Shown here one piece after another: positions 30,033 to 39,552 of a stretch of DNA of 60,862 nucleotides. A program made the position numbers and the translations under genes. Positions within the stretch are counted from its first letter, which is position 1; every line of letters begins with the position of its first letter. Under the pieces are notes generated by a model, which searched no databases, had not been told where the DNA came from, and worked only from the letters and a program-made list of their open reading frames with translations. Source of the DNA: JAJTFA01 sp044351265 (GTDB lineage Bacteria; Bacteroidota; Bacteroidia; UKL13-3); assembly GCA_044351265.1 (NCBI GenBank), contig JBILGC010000008.1:1-60862 (forward strand), written 5' to 3'.

Positions 30033-33000
30033 ATGTCTAGAAAAGATCAAAAGATCAAAAGTAATTTCACCAAAATCAGAATAGGTCTGGCATCGCCTGA
30101 ATCTATTTTGCAAAAATCACATGGTGAAGTGACCAAACCTGAAACAATCAACTATCGTTCATTCAAACCTGAAATGGGCGGCTTGTTTTGCGAAAGAATA
30201 TTTGGTCCTATAAAAGATTACGAATGCCATTGCGGTAAGTATAAACGTATTCGCTACAAGGGCATCGTTTGTGATCGTTGCGGTGTTGAGGTTACAGAGA
30301 AGAAAGTAAGACGTGAGCGTATTGGTCACATTAACCTGGTCGTACCTGTAGCACATATCTGGTATTTCCGATCACTGCCAAATAAAATTGGTTACCTGTT
30401 GGGTATTCCTACAAAGAAACTCGACATGGTCGTTTATTATGAGCGCTACGTAGTATGCCAGCCAGGTATTAAAAATGCTGATGGCGTGCAGATGTATGAT
30501 TTATTAACGGAAGAAGAGTATCTGGATATTCTGGACTCACTTCCTAAAGAAAACCAACATCTGGATGATGAAGATCCTAATAAATTTATCGCTAAAATGG
30601 GCGGTGATGCATTGTGGTTCTTGTTATCGCGCATAAACCTTGATACCTTGTCTTATGATTTAAGACACAAGGCTCAGAATGAAACATCGCAGCAACGTAA
30701 ACAGGAAGCATTAAAACGCCTGAAAGTAATTGAAGGATTCCGTGCTTCACAACAGCATGGTGAAAATCGTCCTGAGTGGATGGTTGTAAAAATTCTTCCG
30801 GTAATTCCTCCTGAATTACGTCCGCTTGTGCCTTTGGAAGGTGGTCGTTTTGCAACTTCAGATTTGAATGATTTGTATCGCAGGGTAATCATCCGTAACA
30901 ATCGTTTAAAACGCCTGATGGAAATCAAAGCTCCTGAAGTAATCTTACGTAATGAAAAACGTATGTTACAGGAAGCCGTTGATTCATTATTTGATAATAC
31001 TAGACGTGTAAGTGCTGTAAAAACAGAAGGTAATCGCCCTCTTAAATCTTTAAGTGATATGCTTAAAGGAAAGCAGGGACGTTTCCGACAAAACTTACTT
31101 GGTAAGCGTGTTGATTATTCAGGTCGTTCTGTAATTGTGGTAGGTCCAAATCTCAAATTACACGAGTGCGGAATACCTAAAAACATGGCAGCTGAGTTAT
31201 TTAAACCTTTTATTATTCGTAAATTACTAGAACGTGGTATTGTAAAAACAGTGAAATCTGCTAAGAAACTGGTAGATAGAAAAGAGGCTGTAATCTGGGA
31301 TATACTTGAAAATATTTTAAAAGGCCATCCTGTGTTGCTCAACCGAGCTCCTACACTTCACAGGTTGGGTATTCAATCTTTCCAACCTAAGCTTGTAGAA
31401 GGTAAAGCCATTCAGTTACACCCACTCGTTTGTACAGGTTTTAATGCCGACTTTGACGGTGACCAGATGGCTGTTCACGTGCCACTTGGTAATGCAGCAA
31501 TTCTTGAAGCGCAAGTATTAATGCTAGCCTCACACAATATCTTGAATCCTGCCAATGGTGCACCAATTGCAGTGCCATCTCAGGACATGGTGTTGGGTCT
31601 TTACTACATTACCAAAGGCCGTAAATCGGTTAAGGAGCATGTAGTAAAAGGAGAAGGCTTAACTTTTTATTCTCCTGAAGAAGCCATTATAGCTTTCAAT
31701 GAAAGAAAAGTTGATTTGCATGCATTGGTTAAATGCCGTGTAATGGTTAAAGAAGATGGCAAGTTGGTTTCTAAACTCATAGATACAACCCTCGGTCGTA
31801 TTATCTTTAATCAGGTAGTTCCTGCTGATTTTGGTTATATCAATGAAACTTTAACCAAGAAAAATCTTCGCGATATTATTGGTAACGTAATCCGTATAAG
31901 CGGCATGGATCGTGCTGCAAGGTTCCTTGATGATATCAAAGATTTAGGTTATCACTACGCATTCAGAGGTGGACTTTCATTTAACTTGTCATATGTAATG
32001 ATTCCTGCCGAAAAGGAAAAATTTGTGAAGCAGGCAATGGCAGAGGTTGAAGAAATATGGAGCAATTACAATAATGGTTTTATTACAAACAATGAGCGTT
32101 ACAACCAGGTTATCGATATCTGGACACGTATTAACTCACGTTTGGCCGATACCTTGTTAAAACAATTAAAAGAAGACCAGCAAGGATTTAATCCAATCTA
32201 TATGATGCTTGACTCAGGAGCTCGTGGTTCCAAGGAGCAAATTCGTCAGTTGGGTGGTATGAGGGGATTGATGGCTAAACCGCAGAAAAATCTTTCTGGT
32301 GGAACCGGTGAGATTATTGAAAATCCAATCCTTTCAAACTTTAAAGAAGGTCTTTCGGTAATTGAATACTTTATTTCTACACACGGTGCGCGTAAAGGTC
32401 TTGCTGATACTGCTTTGAAAACTGCGGATGCCGGTTACTTAACACGTAGGTTGCATGATGTGGCGCAGGACGTAGTTGTAAATGAAGAAGATTGCGGAAC
32501 GTTGCGTGGTATTATGATGTCTGCATTGAAAGACAATGAAGAGGTAGTTGAAACATTGTACGAGCGTATTTTGGGTCGTACCAGTTTACATGATGTATAT
32601 GATCCACTTTCTGGTGAACTTATCTGTCACTCAGGTGATGAAATTACTGAGGAAATAGCCGGTAAAATTGAGGTTTCACCAATAGAGCAAATAGAAATAC
32701 GTTCAGCGCTTACATGCGAAACCCAATTGGGTATTTGTGGTAAATGTTACGGAAGAAACCTTGCTTCAGGAAGAATGGCTCAACGCGGAGATGCAGCAGG
32801 TGTAATCGCAGCTCAATCTATCGGTGAACCTGGAACGCAGTTAACACTTCGTACATTTCACGTGGGTGGTACTGCATCTAATATCGCTTCTGAGTCGCAA
32901 ATGAATGCAAAATTCGGAGGTATACTAGAGTTTGAAGAAATTAGAACAACCGTCTTGAATACGGATGATGGAAAAGCAGAAGTGGTACTGGGTCGTCAGG

Positions 33001-34319
33001 GTGAAATCCGTATTTTGGATGAAAACACCCGTCAGCCAATTATTACTGTTAATATTCCTTATGGTGCACATCTGTTTGTTCAAAACGGACAGAAAATTGC
33101 CAAAGGCGAGCGTATCTGTACATGGGATCCATATAATGCGGTAATCATTTCTGAATTTGCCGGTAAGATTGCATTCGAAAATATTATTGAGAATGTGACT
33201 TACAAGGAAGAATCGGATGAGCAAACCGGGCACAAGGAAAAAGTAATCATTGAGTCGAAAGACAAAACCAAGATTCCTTCCATTGTGATTATGGATGGCA
33301 AGCGCAAACCAATTAAAGAATACAACATGCCTGTAGGTGCCCATATTATTGTAGAAGAAGGGCATTCAATTAAAGCGGGTGAAATTTTGGTTAAGATACC
33401 TCGCGTGGTTGGTAAAACCCGAGATATTACTGGTGGTTTACCTCGCGTAACCGAATTGTTTGAAGCACGTAACCCATCAAACCCTGCAGTTGTAACTGAA
33501 ATTGACGGTGTGGTGAGTTTTGGTGGCATTAAGCGTGGTAACCGTGAAGTAATTATTACATCAAGAGATGGTGAGCAAAAGAAATATCTAGTTTCTTTAT
33601 CAAAACACATCCTTGTTCAGGAAAATGATTTCGTAAAAGCCGGTTCTCCGTTATCAGATGGTTCTATTAGTCCGCAGGATATTCTGCGTATTGAAGGTCC
33701 TTCAGCTGTTCAGCGATATATATTGAATGGTATTCAGGAAGTATATCGACTACAGGGTGTAAAAATCAATGATAAACATATTGAAATTATTGTTCGTCAA
33801 ATGATGCAAAAATTGGAAGTTGAAGATCCGGGAGATACCTTGTTTTTGGAAGGAGAGAATGTTGACAGATGGTCATTCAAGAGAACAAATGACTGGATTT
33901 ATGACAAGAAAGTTGTTACCGATTCAGGGGATTCAGCTTCTTTGAAAGCTGGTCAGATCGTGCATGTTCGCAGATTACGAGATGAAAACTCCATGCTGAA
34001 ACGTCAGGACAAAAAACTCGTGCAGGTTCGCGATGCTGTTCCTGCAACAGCAAGTCAGGTTATTCAGGGTATTACCCGTGCATCATTAGGTACACATAGC
34101 TTCTTGAGTGCGGCTTCTTTCCAGGAAACAACCAAGGTGCTTAATGAGGCTGCCATATCTGGCAAAGTAGATCAGATGTTGGGTATTAAAGAAAATGTGA
34201 TTGTTGGACATCAGATACCTGCCGGTACCGGTATGCGTGATTATGAAAAACTGATTGTTGGATCGCGCGAAGAGTATGAGGCTTTAATGGCATCAAAAGC
34301 TGAAACAGCAAAAGCGTAA
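30033..34319 (+). CDS. rpoC: RNA polymerase beta' subunit
   Basis: The 1428-residue catalytic subunit. The N-terminal zinc site is formed by Cys65, Cys67, Cys80 and Cys83. The catalytic Mg2+ motif NADFDGD is at 471-477. A second zinc site is supplied by the CGKCYGRNL region near 905. An insertion-rich C-terminal part ends in a charged tail. It is the last gene of the secE-rpoC transcription unit and is closed by a strong terminator. Confidence 0.98.
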   Translation: MSRKDQKIKSNFTKIRIGLASPESILQKSHGEVTKPETINYRSFKPEMGGLFCERIFGPIKDYECHCGKYKRIRYKGIVCDRCGVEVTEKKVRRERIGHINLVVPVAHIWYFRSLPNKIGYLLGIPTKKLDMVVYYERYVVCQPGIKNADGVQMYDLLTEEEYLDILDSLPKENQHLDDEDPNKFIAKMGGDALWFLLSRINLDTLSYDLRHKAQNETSQQRKQEALKRLKVIEGFRASQQHGENRPEWMVVKILPVIPPELRPLVPLEGGRFATSDLNDLYRRVIIRNNRLKRLMEIKAPEVILRNEKRMLQEAVDSLFDNTRRVSAVKTEGNRPLKSLSDMLKGKQGRFRQNLLGKRVDYSGRSVIVVGPNLKLHECGIPKNMAAELFKPFIIRKLLERGIVKTVKSAKKLVDRKEAVIWDILENILKGHPVLLNRAPTLHRLGIQSFQPKLVEGKAIQLHPLVCTGFNADFDGDQMAVHVPLGNAAILEAQVLMLASHNILNPANGAPIAVPSQDMVLGLYYITKGRKSVKEHVVKGEGLTFYSPEEAIIAFNERKVDLHALVKCRVMVKEDGKLVSKLIDTTLGRIIFNQVVPADFGYINETLTKKNLRDIIGNVIRISGMDRAARFLDDIKDLGYHYAFRGGLSFNLSYVMIPAEKEKFVKQAMAEVEEIWSNYNNGFITNNERYNQVIDIWTRINSRLADTLLKQLKEDQQGFNPIYMMLDSGARGSKEQIRQLGGMRGLMAKPQKNLSGGTGEIIENPILSNFKEGLSVIEYFISTHGARKGLADTALKTADAGYLTRRLHDVAQDVVVNEEDCGTLRGIMMSALKDNEEVVETLYERILGRTSLHDVYDPLSGELICHSGDEITEEIAGKIEVSPIEQIEIRSALTCETQLGICGKCYGRNLASGRMAQRGDAAGVIAAQSIGEPGTQLTLRTFHVGGTASNIASESQMNAKFGGILEFEEIRTTVLNTDDGKAEVVLGRQGEIRILDENTRQPIITVNIPYGAHLFVQNGQKIAKGERICTWDPYNAVIISEFAGKIAFENIIENVTYKEESDEQTGHKEKVIIESKDKTKIPSIVIMDGKRKPIKEYNMPVGAHIIVEEGHSIKAGEILVKIPRVVGKTRDITGGLPRVTELFEARNPSNPAVVTEIDGVVSFGGIKRGNREVIITSRDGEQKKYLVSLSKHILVQENDFVKAGSPLSDGSISPQDILRIEGPSAVQRYILNGIQEVYRLQGVKINDKHIEIIVRQMMQKLEVEDPGDTLFLEGENVDRWSFKRTNDWIYDKKVVTDSGDSASLKAGQIVHVRRLRDENSMLKRQDKKLVQVRDAVPATASQVIQGITRASLGTHSFLSAASFQETTKVLNEAAISGKVDQMLGIKENVIVGHQIPAGTGMRDYEKLIVGSREEYEALMASKAETAKA

Positions 34320-34342
34320 ATATTCTACCAATGAATAAAATG

Positions 34343-34372
34343 AAAGCTGCCTCGAAAGGGGCAGCTTTTTTT
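34343..34372 (+). terminator. Rho-independent terminator of the rpoBC operon
   Basis: An 11-bp stem (AAAGCTGCCTC with GGGGCAGCTTT, one G-U pair) capped by a GAAA tetraloop, then a T-run to 34372. Confidence 0.9.
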
Positions 34373-34377
34373 ATGAG

Positions 34378-34896
34378 TTATTGGTTTTGTTTAATCAGAG
34401 CATTAACCAAACCAATACTTCTCCCCATATCTCTGATTTCATCATCCATATAATACAATTCCGCTTTTCCCACCCATTTTATATTTTGTTTTTTACCTTC
34501 CTTAAGCATAACAGTGAATAGCAGTTGCTTTATTTGTTTGCGATTGTAGCTGTAGTAACTTATTTCATCGCTGCTTGCCTTTGTGGTTTGCCCGGTGCCA
34601 CTTCCTATTAGTGTATCTGAAGATATGATAAGATGTAGTACAAAGTCAGTGGAGTCTTTCCCGGATATTACATAATTGTTTTTTTTCATTCGTTTCTCGC
34701 ATTCCTGCTGCAGATAGGCATCAAACTCTGCTTTTAATAGATGCTGCGCATGGTTTTCAATATACACCCTACAGCTACCTTTATCCGGTTTTTTCCAGAA
34801 ATCAAATTTCATTCGGTACCAATAACGTTGCTGGCAAGCGCTGAAAATAAATGCAATTATAAGTAAGGAGGTAAAGCCTATGTTAGTTTTATTCAT
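34378..34896 (-). CDS. Hypothetical lipoprotein
   Basis: A 172-residue protein with a lipoprotein leader: a hydrophobic segment about 8-20, then SAC with the lipidated Cys21. The mature part has the texture of DUF4136-type envelope proteins: an early strand with CRVYIENHAQ, a loop rich in Ser, Thr and Tyr (SSDEISYYSYNRK), and a strand pair around IKWVGKAELYYM. I do not recognise a specific function. It is convergent with rpoC and divergent from the DUF3467 gene, with which it shares an overlapping promoter region. Confidence 0.7.
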   Translation of the reverse strand: MNKTNIGFTSLLIIAFIFSACQQRYWYRMKFDFWKKPDKGSCRVYIENHAQHLLKAEFDAYLQQECEKRMKKNNYVISGKDSTDFVLHLIISSDTLIGSGTGQTTKASSDEISYYSYNRKQIKQLLFTVMLKEGKKQNIKWVGKAELYYMDDEIRDMGRSIGLVNALIKQNQ

Positions 34897-34910
34897 TGTT
34901 TATGAGTATT

Positions 34911-34942
34911 CAAATTTATGAATTGAACAGTTGGATTGCCAA
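34911..34942 (-). promoter_or_regulatory. Promoter of the hypothetical lipoprotein
   Basis: Minus strand: TTG at 34942-34940, 21 nt, then TAAATTTG at 34918-34911, a full -7 match 14 nt before the start codon. Its -33 box touches that of the divergent promoter. Confidence 0.5.
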
Positions 34943-34969
34943 TAATTACAAAACCATTTACTACTTTTG
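34936..34969 (+). promoter_or_regulatory. Promoter of the DUF3467 gene
   Basis: TTG at 34936-34938, 23 nt, then TACTTTTG at 34962-34969, a full -7 match. The start codon at 34988 is 18 nt further on. Confidence 0.5.
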
Positions 34970-34987
34970 ACTCTGAAAGAAAATAAT

Positions 34988-35299
34988 ATGGAAAACCAGA
35001 ATCCAAATCAAATTAATATTGAGTTAAGTGAAGAAATTGCTGAAGGTGTATACTCAAATCTTGCTATTATTACTCATTCTAATGCAGAGTTTGTTGTAGA
35101 CTTTATAAGGATTATGCCGGGCGTGCCTAAGGCAAAGGTTAAATCCCGCATTATCTTAACTCCTGAGCACGCCAAACGCTTATTGATGGCATTAGGAGAT
35201 AATATCAATAAGTACGAGGAAATGCATGGTGAGATAAATATAGGAGATGGTTTTCCACCAATTCCTATGAATTTTGGTGGACCTACTGCTCAGGCTTAA
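34988..35299 (+). CDS. DUF3467-family protein
   Basis: A 103-residue protein of the DUF3467 family, widespread in Bacteroidota and other phyla, function unknown. The core is a short beta-rich domain: INIELSEEIAEGVYSNLAII, then FVVDFIRIMPG, then SRIILTPEHAKRLLMALGDN, with a Pro/Gly-rich tail (FPPIPMNFGGP). No membrane segment or signal is seen, so it should be cytoplasmic. I choose the ATG at 34988; an upstream TTG in frame overlaps the promoter -7 box. It lies just before carA, which has its own promoter. Confidence 0.85.
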   Translation: MENQNPNQINIELSEEIAEGVYSNLAIITHSNAEFVVDFIRIMPGVPKAKVKSRIILTPEHAKRLLMALGDNINKYEEMHGEINIGDGFPPIPMNFGGPTAQA

Positions 35300-35346
35300 A
35301 TAAATCGATATAGTTGGCATTTGTAATATAATTACCTGTTTATAAC

Positions 35347-35382
35347 TTGAATGTAGCAAAAAGCAGGGAAAGTTTATCTTTG
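35347..35382 (+). promoter_or_regulatory. Promoter of carA
   Basis: TTG at 35347-35349, 25 nt, then TATCTTTG at 35375-35382. The predicted leader to the TTG start at 35400 is only about 10 nt. Confidence 0.45.
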
Positions 35383-35399
35383 CCAAAATCTAACCTACA

Positions 35400-36500
35400 T
35401 TGGACAAGCAAATTAAATTTCCTGCCACGCTGGTTCTTGCAGACGGAACCGTTTTTATCGGAACATCTATTGGAAAAATTGGTACTACCACTGGAGAAAT
35501 CTGTTTCAACACCGGAATGACAGGATACCAGGAAGTATTTACAGACCCTTCTTATTTTGGTCAAATCCTAGTTCAAACCAATGTACACATTGGAAACTAT
35601 GGAATTCACACTGATGAAGTAGAGTCTGACTCGATAAAAATTGCCGGTTTGGTGTGCAAGCAGTTTAATGTTCCTTTCTCACGCAAAATGGCCGGAATGA
35701 CGGTGGAAGATTATTTTGCAACACAGAATATTGTAGGGATTTCTGACATCGATACAAGACAAATTGTGAGGCATGTGCGAAGCAAAGGTGCAATGAATGC
35801 TATTATCTCCTCAGAAAATAAAAGTGTGGAAGAATTAAAAGCAGAGTTGGCCAATGTTCCTTCCATGGCTGGCCTTGAGCTTTCTTCACATGTGTCTACC
35901 ACACAAACTTATTTTATGGGTAACGATGCAGCGTCCAAGCGCGTAGCAGTGCTTGATTTGGGCGTAAAGAAAAATATTCTGCGTAGTCTTGCCGAAAGAA
36001 ATTGTTACTTGGGTGTTTTTAATGGAAAAACATCACTGGCTGAAATGATGAAATTTAAACCGGATGGATTCATGATTTCAAATGGCCCTGGTGACCCGGC
36101 AGCAATGGATTATGCAGTAAAGACGGTTAAGGAAATTTTAGCTAGTAAAGTGCCATTGTTTGGTATTTGCTTAGGACATCAGGTTTTGGCTGAGGCTAAT
36201 GGAATTTCAACATTCAAAATGCATAACGGCCACAGGGGATTGAATCATCCTGTTAAAAATGTAATAACAGGGCACTGTGAAATTACCTCGCAAAATCATG
36301 GTTTCTCTGTTAATGTAGATGATGTCAAAAACAATAAAGATATTGAGGTAACTCATATTAATCTAAACGACCAAACCATTGAAGGCATTCGATTGAAGAA
36401 TAAAAAAGCCTTCTCTGTGCAATACCATCCAGAAGCAGCACCGGGCCCACATGACAGCCGTTATCTCTTTGATGATTTTGTAAAACTGATGAATGCCTGA
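35400..36500 (+). CDS. carA: Carbamoyl-phosphate synthase, small (glutaminase) subunit
   Basis: A 366-residue class I glutamine amidotransferase that releases ammonia from glutamine for carbamoyl phosphate, the precursor of pyrimidines and arginine. The catalytic triad is complete: Cys257 in FGICLGHQ, His343 and Glu345 in QYHPEA. The N-terminal half is the CarA-specific domain (TGMTGYQE at 38-45). The start is TTG; it gives the right N-terminus for the family (lengths about 360-380). carB is not in this window. The methyltransferase frame overlaps its last 8 nt. Confidence 0.95.
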   Translation: MDKQIKFPATLVLADGTVFIGTSIGKIGTTTGEICFNTGMTGYQEVFTDPSYFGQILVQTNVHIGNYGIHTDEVESDSIKIAGLVCKQFNVPFSRKMAGMTVEDYFATQNIVGISDIDTRQIVRHVRSKGAMNAIISSENKSVEELKAELANVPSMAGLELSSHVSTTQTYFMGNDAASKRVAVLDLGVKKNILRSLAERNCYLGVFNGKTSLAEMMKFKPDGFMISNGPGDPAAMDYAVKTVKEILASKVPLFGICLGHQVLAEANGISTFKMHNGHRGLNHPVKNVITGHCEITSQNHGFSVNVDDVKNNKDIEVTHINLNDQTIEGIRLKNKKAFSVQYHPEAAPGPHDSRYLFDDFVKLMNA

Positions 36501-37224
36501 TTTAATGGCTTCAACCAATAGTCTCTATCTGAATTATTTTACCAATCGAGGGGTTGATTTATCCACCTATGCGTCATATAAGATTCCAAAGTATCTTCAA
36601 CAAATTCTGCCTCTAAACAAAGAAGCAAGTATTTTAGATATCGGGTGCGGATTTGGGCAAATGCTGTTTGCTTTAAAAAAACAAGGTTTCACAAGTCTTA
36701 AAGGGCTAGAGTTATTGCCGGAAGCTGTAGCCTATTGCAAAGAGCAGTTAAGTTTATCAGTGGAGCAATGTGGAGATATAGAATTATATGCATCTAGGCA
36801 CCAAGATAAGTTTGATTTGATAATAATGAGCCATGTATTGGAACACTTAACGAAAGAGTCAATCTTTAACGTGCTTAAGTCAATTTCTCAAATGTTGCGC
36901 ACAGATGGTGCGCTGGTTCTGATGGTACCTAATGGGCAAAGCCCTAATCATAGCTATTGGATGTGGGAAGATTTTACACATCATACCCTATTTACTGCAG
37001 GCAGTTTGTTGTATGTATTAAAGTCGGCAGGATTTACCAAAGTAGAATTTTTAGACCCCAATGACTTGCTTGATAAGCCGCCTTTAAAGCGTTTGTTTAA
37101 GCAATTTTTTCAATACCTTTATCGCCTTAATAAACGGTTCTGGAATAGCGTAAATAGTAGCGGATATCATTATGCGAGTCCTGTTATTTATACCTGGGAA
37201 CTTAAAGTTAAGGCAACCAAATAA
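36493..37224 (+). CDS. Class I SAM-dependent methyltransferase
   Basis: A 243-residue methyltransferase with the SAM-binding motif LDIGCGFGQ near 49-57 and the acidic/post-I region (SLKGLELLPEA). MSHVLEHL occupies the usual motif IV position. The type resembles the methyltransferase-23 group that acts on sugars, quinones or small acids; the substrate is not readable. A downstream Met (36505) is an alternative start. The first 8 nt overlap carA, and enolase starts 12 bp after, so it probably belongs to the carA-eno transcript. Confidence 0.85.
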   Translation: MPDLMASTNSLYLNYFTNRGVDLSTYASYKIPKYLQQILPLNKEASILDIGCGFGQMLFALKKQGFTSLKGLELLPEAVAYCKEQLSLSVEQCGDIELYASRHQDKFDLIIMSHVLEHLTKESIFNVLKSISQMLRTDGALVLMVPNGQSPNHSYWMWEDFTHHTLFTAGSLLYVLKSAGFTKVEFLDPNDLLDKPPLKRLFKQFFQYLYRLNKRFWNSVNSSGYHYASPVIYTWELKVKATK

Positions 37225-37236
37225 ATTCATTATATC

Positions 37237-38526
37237 ATGAGTCAAATAATCAATATTCATGCAAGACAAATCCTCGATTCTAGAGGTAATCCAACAGTAG
37301 AGGCAGAAGTTATCACAGAAGGCGGTTCACTTGGCCGTGCCGCTGTTCCTTCAGGGGCATCAACGGGTGCTCATGAGGCTGCAGAGCTTCGTGATGGTGA
37401 TAAAAATGTGTATTTGGGTAAAGGCGTGCTTAAGGCAGTTGAGAATGTGAACAAGGAGATTGCTAATAGGTTAATTGGTATGGATGTGTTTGAGCAGAAC
37501 GAAATTGATCGTCAGATGTTGAAGCTTGATGGTACTGATAATAAAACAAAACTGGGGGCCAATGCGGTTCTTGCAGTGTCATTGGCTTGCGCTAAGGCAG
37601 CAGCAGTAGAGAGCAACATGCCCCTTTATCGTTATGTTGGTGGGGTAAATGCCAATACATTACCAATACCTTTAATGAATATATTAAATGGTGGTGCCCA
37701 TGCGGACAATTCAATCGATTTTCAGGAATTTATGATAATGCCTGTAAAGGCTGATTCATTTAGTGAGGCTTTGCGTATGGGTACTGAAGTATTCCATCAG
37801 CTGAAAGCTGTGCTTAAGAAAAAAGGATACAGTACGAATGTAGGAGATGAAGGAGGCTTTGCTCCAAATATCCCATCCAATGAGGAAGCTATAGAAACAG
37901 TTTTAAAGGCAATAGAGGAAGCAGGATACAAGCCCGGCAAGGATATTTATATAGCAATGGATGCGGCCACAACCGAGTTTTATGATGAGAAGACGGGTGT
38001 CTACAAGTTTAAAAAATCTGATAAGCGTGAGATGGATTCTGCCGGAATGGTGGCATACTGGAAAGAATGGACAAACAAATATCCGATTATATCTATTGAA
38101 GATGGAATGGCCGAAGATGACTGGAAAGGTTGGGTGGAATTAACTACTGCTATAGGAAGCAAAGTGCAACTGGTAGGAGATGATTTGTTTGTGACAAACA
38201 GCAAGCGTCTGGCAAAAGGCATTGAAAAAGGCGTAGCCAACTCTATACTGGTTAAAGTAAATCAAATTGGCTCACTAACAGAAACCATTGATGCAGTAAA
38301 CTTGGCGACAAGAAATGCATATACAAATATTATGAGCCATAGAAGCGGAGAGACAGAAGATACTACTATTGCTGATTTGGCAGTAGCATTAAACAGCGGA
38401 CAAATAAAAACAGGAAGTGCAAGCCGTACGGATAGAATTGCAAAATACAATCAACTTATTAGAATAGAAGAGGAGTTGGGTAAGAATGCATATTACCCTG
38501 GAAATCATTTTAAATATATTTATTAA
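37237..38526 (+). CDS. eno: Enolase
   Basis: A 429-residue glycolytic enzyme (2-phosphoglycerate to phosphoenolpyruvate). Conserved features are the flexible loop APSGAST-type segment at 37-43 (VPSGASTGAHEA), GDEGGFAPN (203-211) and SHRSGETED (367-375). Length is normal. It is closed by a strong terminator that works for both eno and the convergent fabD. Confidence 0.98.
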   Translation: MSQIINIHARQILDSRGNPTVEAEVITEGGSLGRAAVPSGASTGAHEAAELRDGDKNVYLGKGVLKAVENVNKEIANRLIGMDVFEQNEIDRQMLKLDGTDNKTKLGANAVLAVSLACAKAAAVESNMPLYRYVGGVNANTLPIPLMNILNGGAHADNSIDFQEFMIMPVKADSFSEALRMGTEVFHQLKAVLKKKGYSTNVGDEGGFAPNIPSNEEAIETVLKAIEEAGYKPGKDIYIAMDAATTEFYDEKTGVYKFKKSDKREMDSAGMVAYWKEWTNKYPIISIEDGMAEDDWKGWVELTTAIGSKVQLVGDDLFVTNSKRLAKGIEKGVANSILVKVNQIGSLTETIDAVNLATRNAYTNIMSHRSGETEDTTIADLAVALNSGQIKTGSASRTDRIAKYNQLIRIEEELGKNAYYPGNHFKYIY

Positions 38527-38530
38527 TGAA

Positions 38531-38560
38531 AAAGCCACCTTCACGGGTGGCTTTCTTGTT
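38531..38560. terminator. Bidirectional terminator between eno and fabD
   Basis: A 9-bp stem AAAGCCACC/GGTGGCTTT with a 6-nt loop (38531-38554). A run CTTGTT follows on the plus side and TTTTTCATT on the minus side, so it can serve both convergent genes. Confidence 0.85.
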
Positions 38561-38578
38561 ATGTAATCATTTTCTTCT

Positions 38579-39457
38579 TTATAACGCAGCAGTTACTGCC
38601 TCTTTATGAATTTTCTTAACCAGACCTTGCAGCACATTTCCAGGGCCACATTCAATAAATTCAGTTGCTCCGTCTGCAACCATCTGCTGCACACTTTGGG
38701 TCCATTTAACTGGTGCGGTAAGTTGTGCAATTAGATTTTGTTTAATGGCTGATATATCTGTTTCTGCTTTGGCAGTTACATTTTGGTAGATTGGGCAAAC
38801 AGGAGCAGAAAAAATTGTAGAAAGAATTGCTTCCTGCAGTTCTAGCCTTGCAGGTTCCATTAATGGAGAATGAAATGCCCCGCCAACCGGTAGGACAAGG
38901 GCTCTTTTGGCACCAGCCGCTTTTAGCAGTTCGCAGGCTACATTAATCCCATTTATACTTCCGGATATTACAAGCTGCCCCGGACAATTATAATTTGCAG
39001 CTACAACCACATCATCCGTTATGGATGCACAGATCTCTTCAACTTTCGAATCATCTAAACCCAAAACAGCTGCCATAGTAGATGGCTGTATTTCACATGC
39101 TTGTTGCATAGCCAGTGCACGTTTATAAACAAGCATGAGTCCGTCTGAATAGGTTAGGGTTTTATTTGCTACCAACGCAGAGAACTCCCCAAGAGAGTGA
39201 CCTGCAACCATATCAGGTCTAAAGTATTCACCTGCAGTAAGTGCTTTAATTACTGAATGAATAAAAATAGCAGGCTGGGTTACTTTTGTTTGTTTCAACT
39301 CTTCTTCTGAGCCATTAAACATTAGATCAGTAATGCTAAACCCAAGCAATTCATTTGCCTGCGCAAATAACTCGTTTGCCTGTTTGTTACTTTCAAATAA
39401 CTCTTTGCCCATGCCCGTAAACTGCGAGCCTTGACCCGGGAAAACATATGCTTTCAT
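38579..39457 (-). CDS. fabD: Malonyl-CoA:ACP acyltransferase
   Basis: A 292-residue enzyme that loads malonyl onto acyl-carrier protein for type II fatty-acid synthesis. It has the start FPGQGSQ (7-13), the nucleophile elbow GHSLG (Ser88) and the catalytic His196 in GAFHSPLM. Length is normal. It is a single-gene unit, not within a fab cluster. Confidence 0.97.
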   Translation of the reverse strand: MKAYVFPGQGSQFTGMGKELFESNKQANELFAQANELLGFSITDLMFNGSEEELKQTKVTQPAIFIHSVIKALTAGEYFRPDMVAGHSLGEFSALVANKTLTYSDGLMLVYKRALAMQQACEIQPSTMAAVLGLDDSKVEEICASITDDVVVAANYNCPGQLVISGSINGINVACELLKAAGAKRALVLPVGGAFHSPLMEPARLELQEAILSTIFSAPVCPIYQNVTAKAETDISAIKQNLIAQLTAPVKWTQSVQQMVADGATEFIECGPGNVLQGLVKKIHKEAVTAAL

Positions 39458-39552
39458 TCAATAGGTATTAAGTATTTTTAGTAGGAATATCCATCAATGG
39501 TAAGGATGCTTAAAGAGACTAGCACCGGAAAAAATCGACAGGAAGGTAAGAT

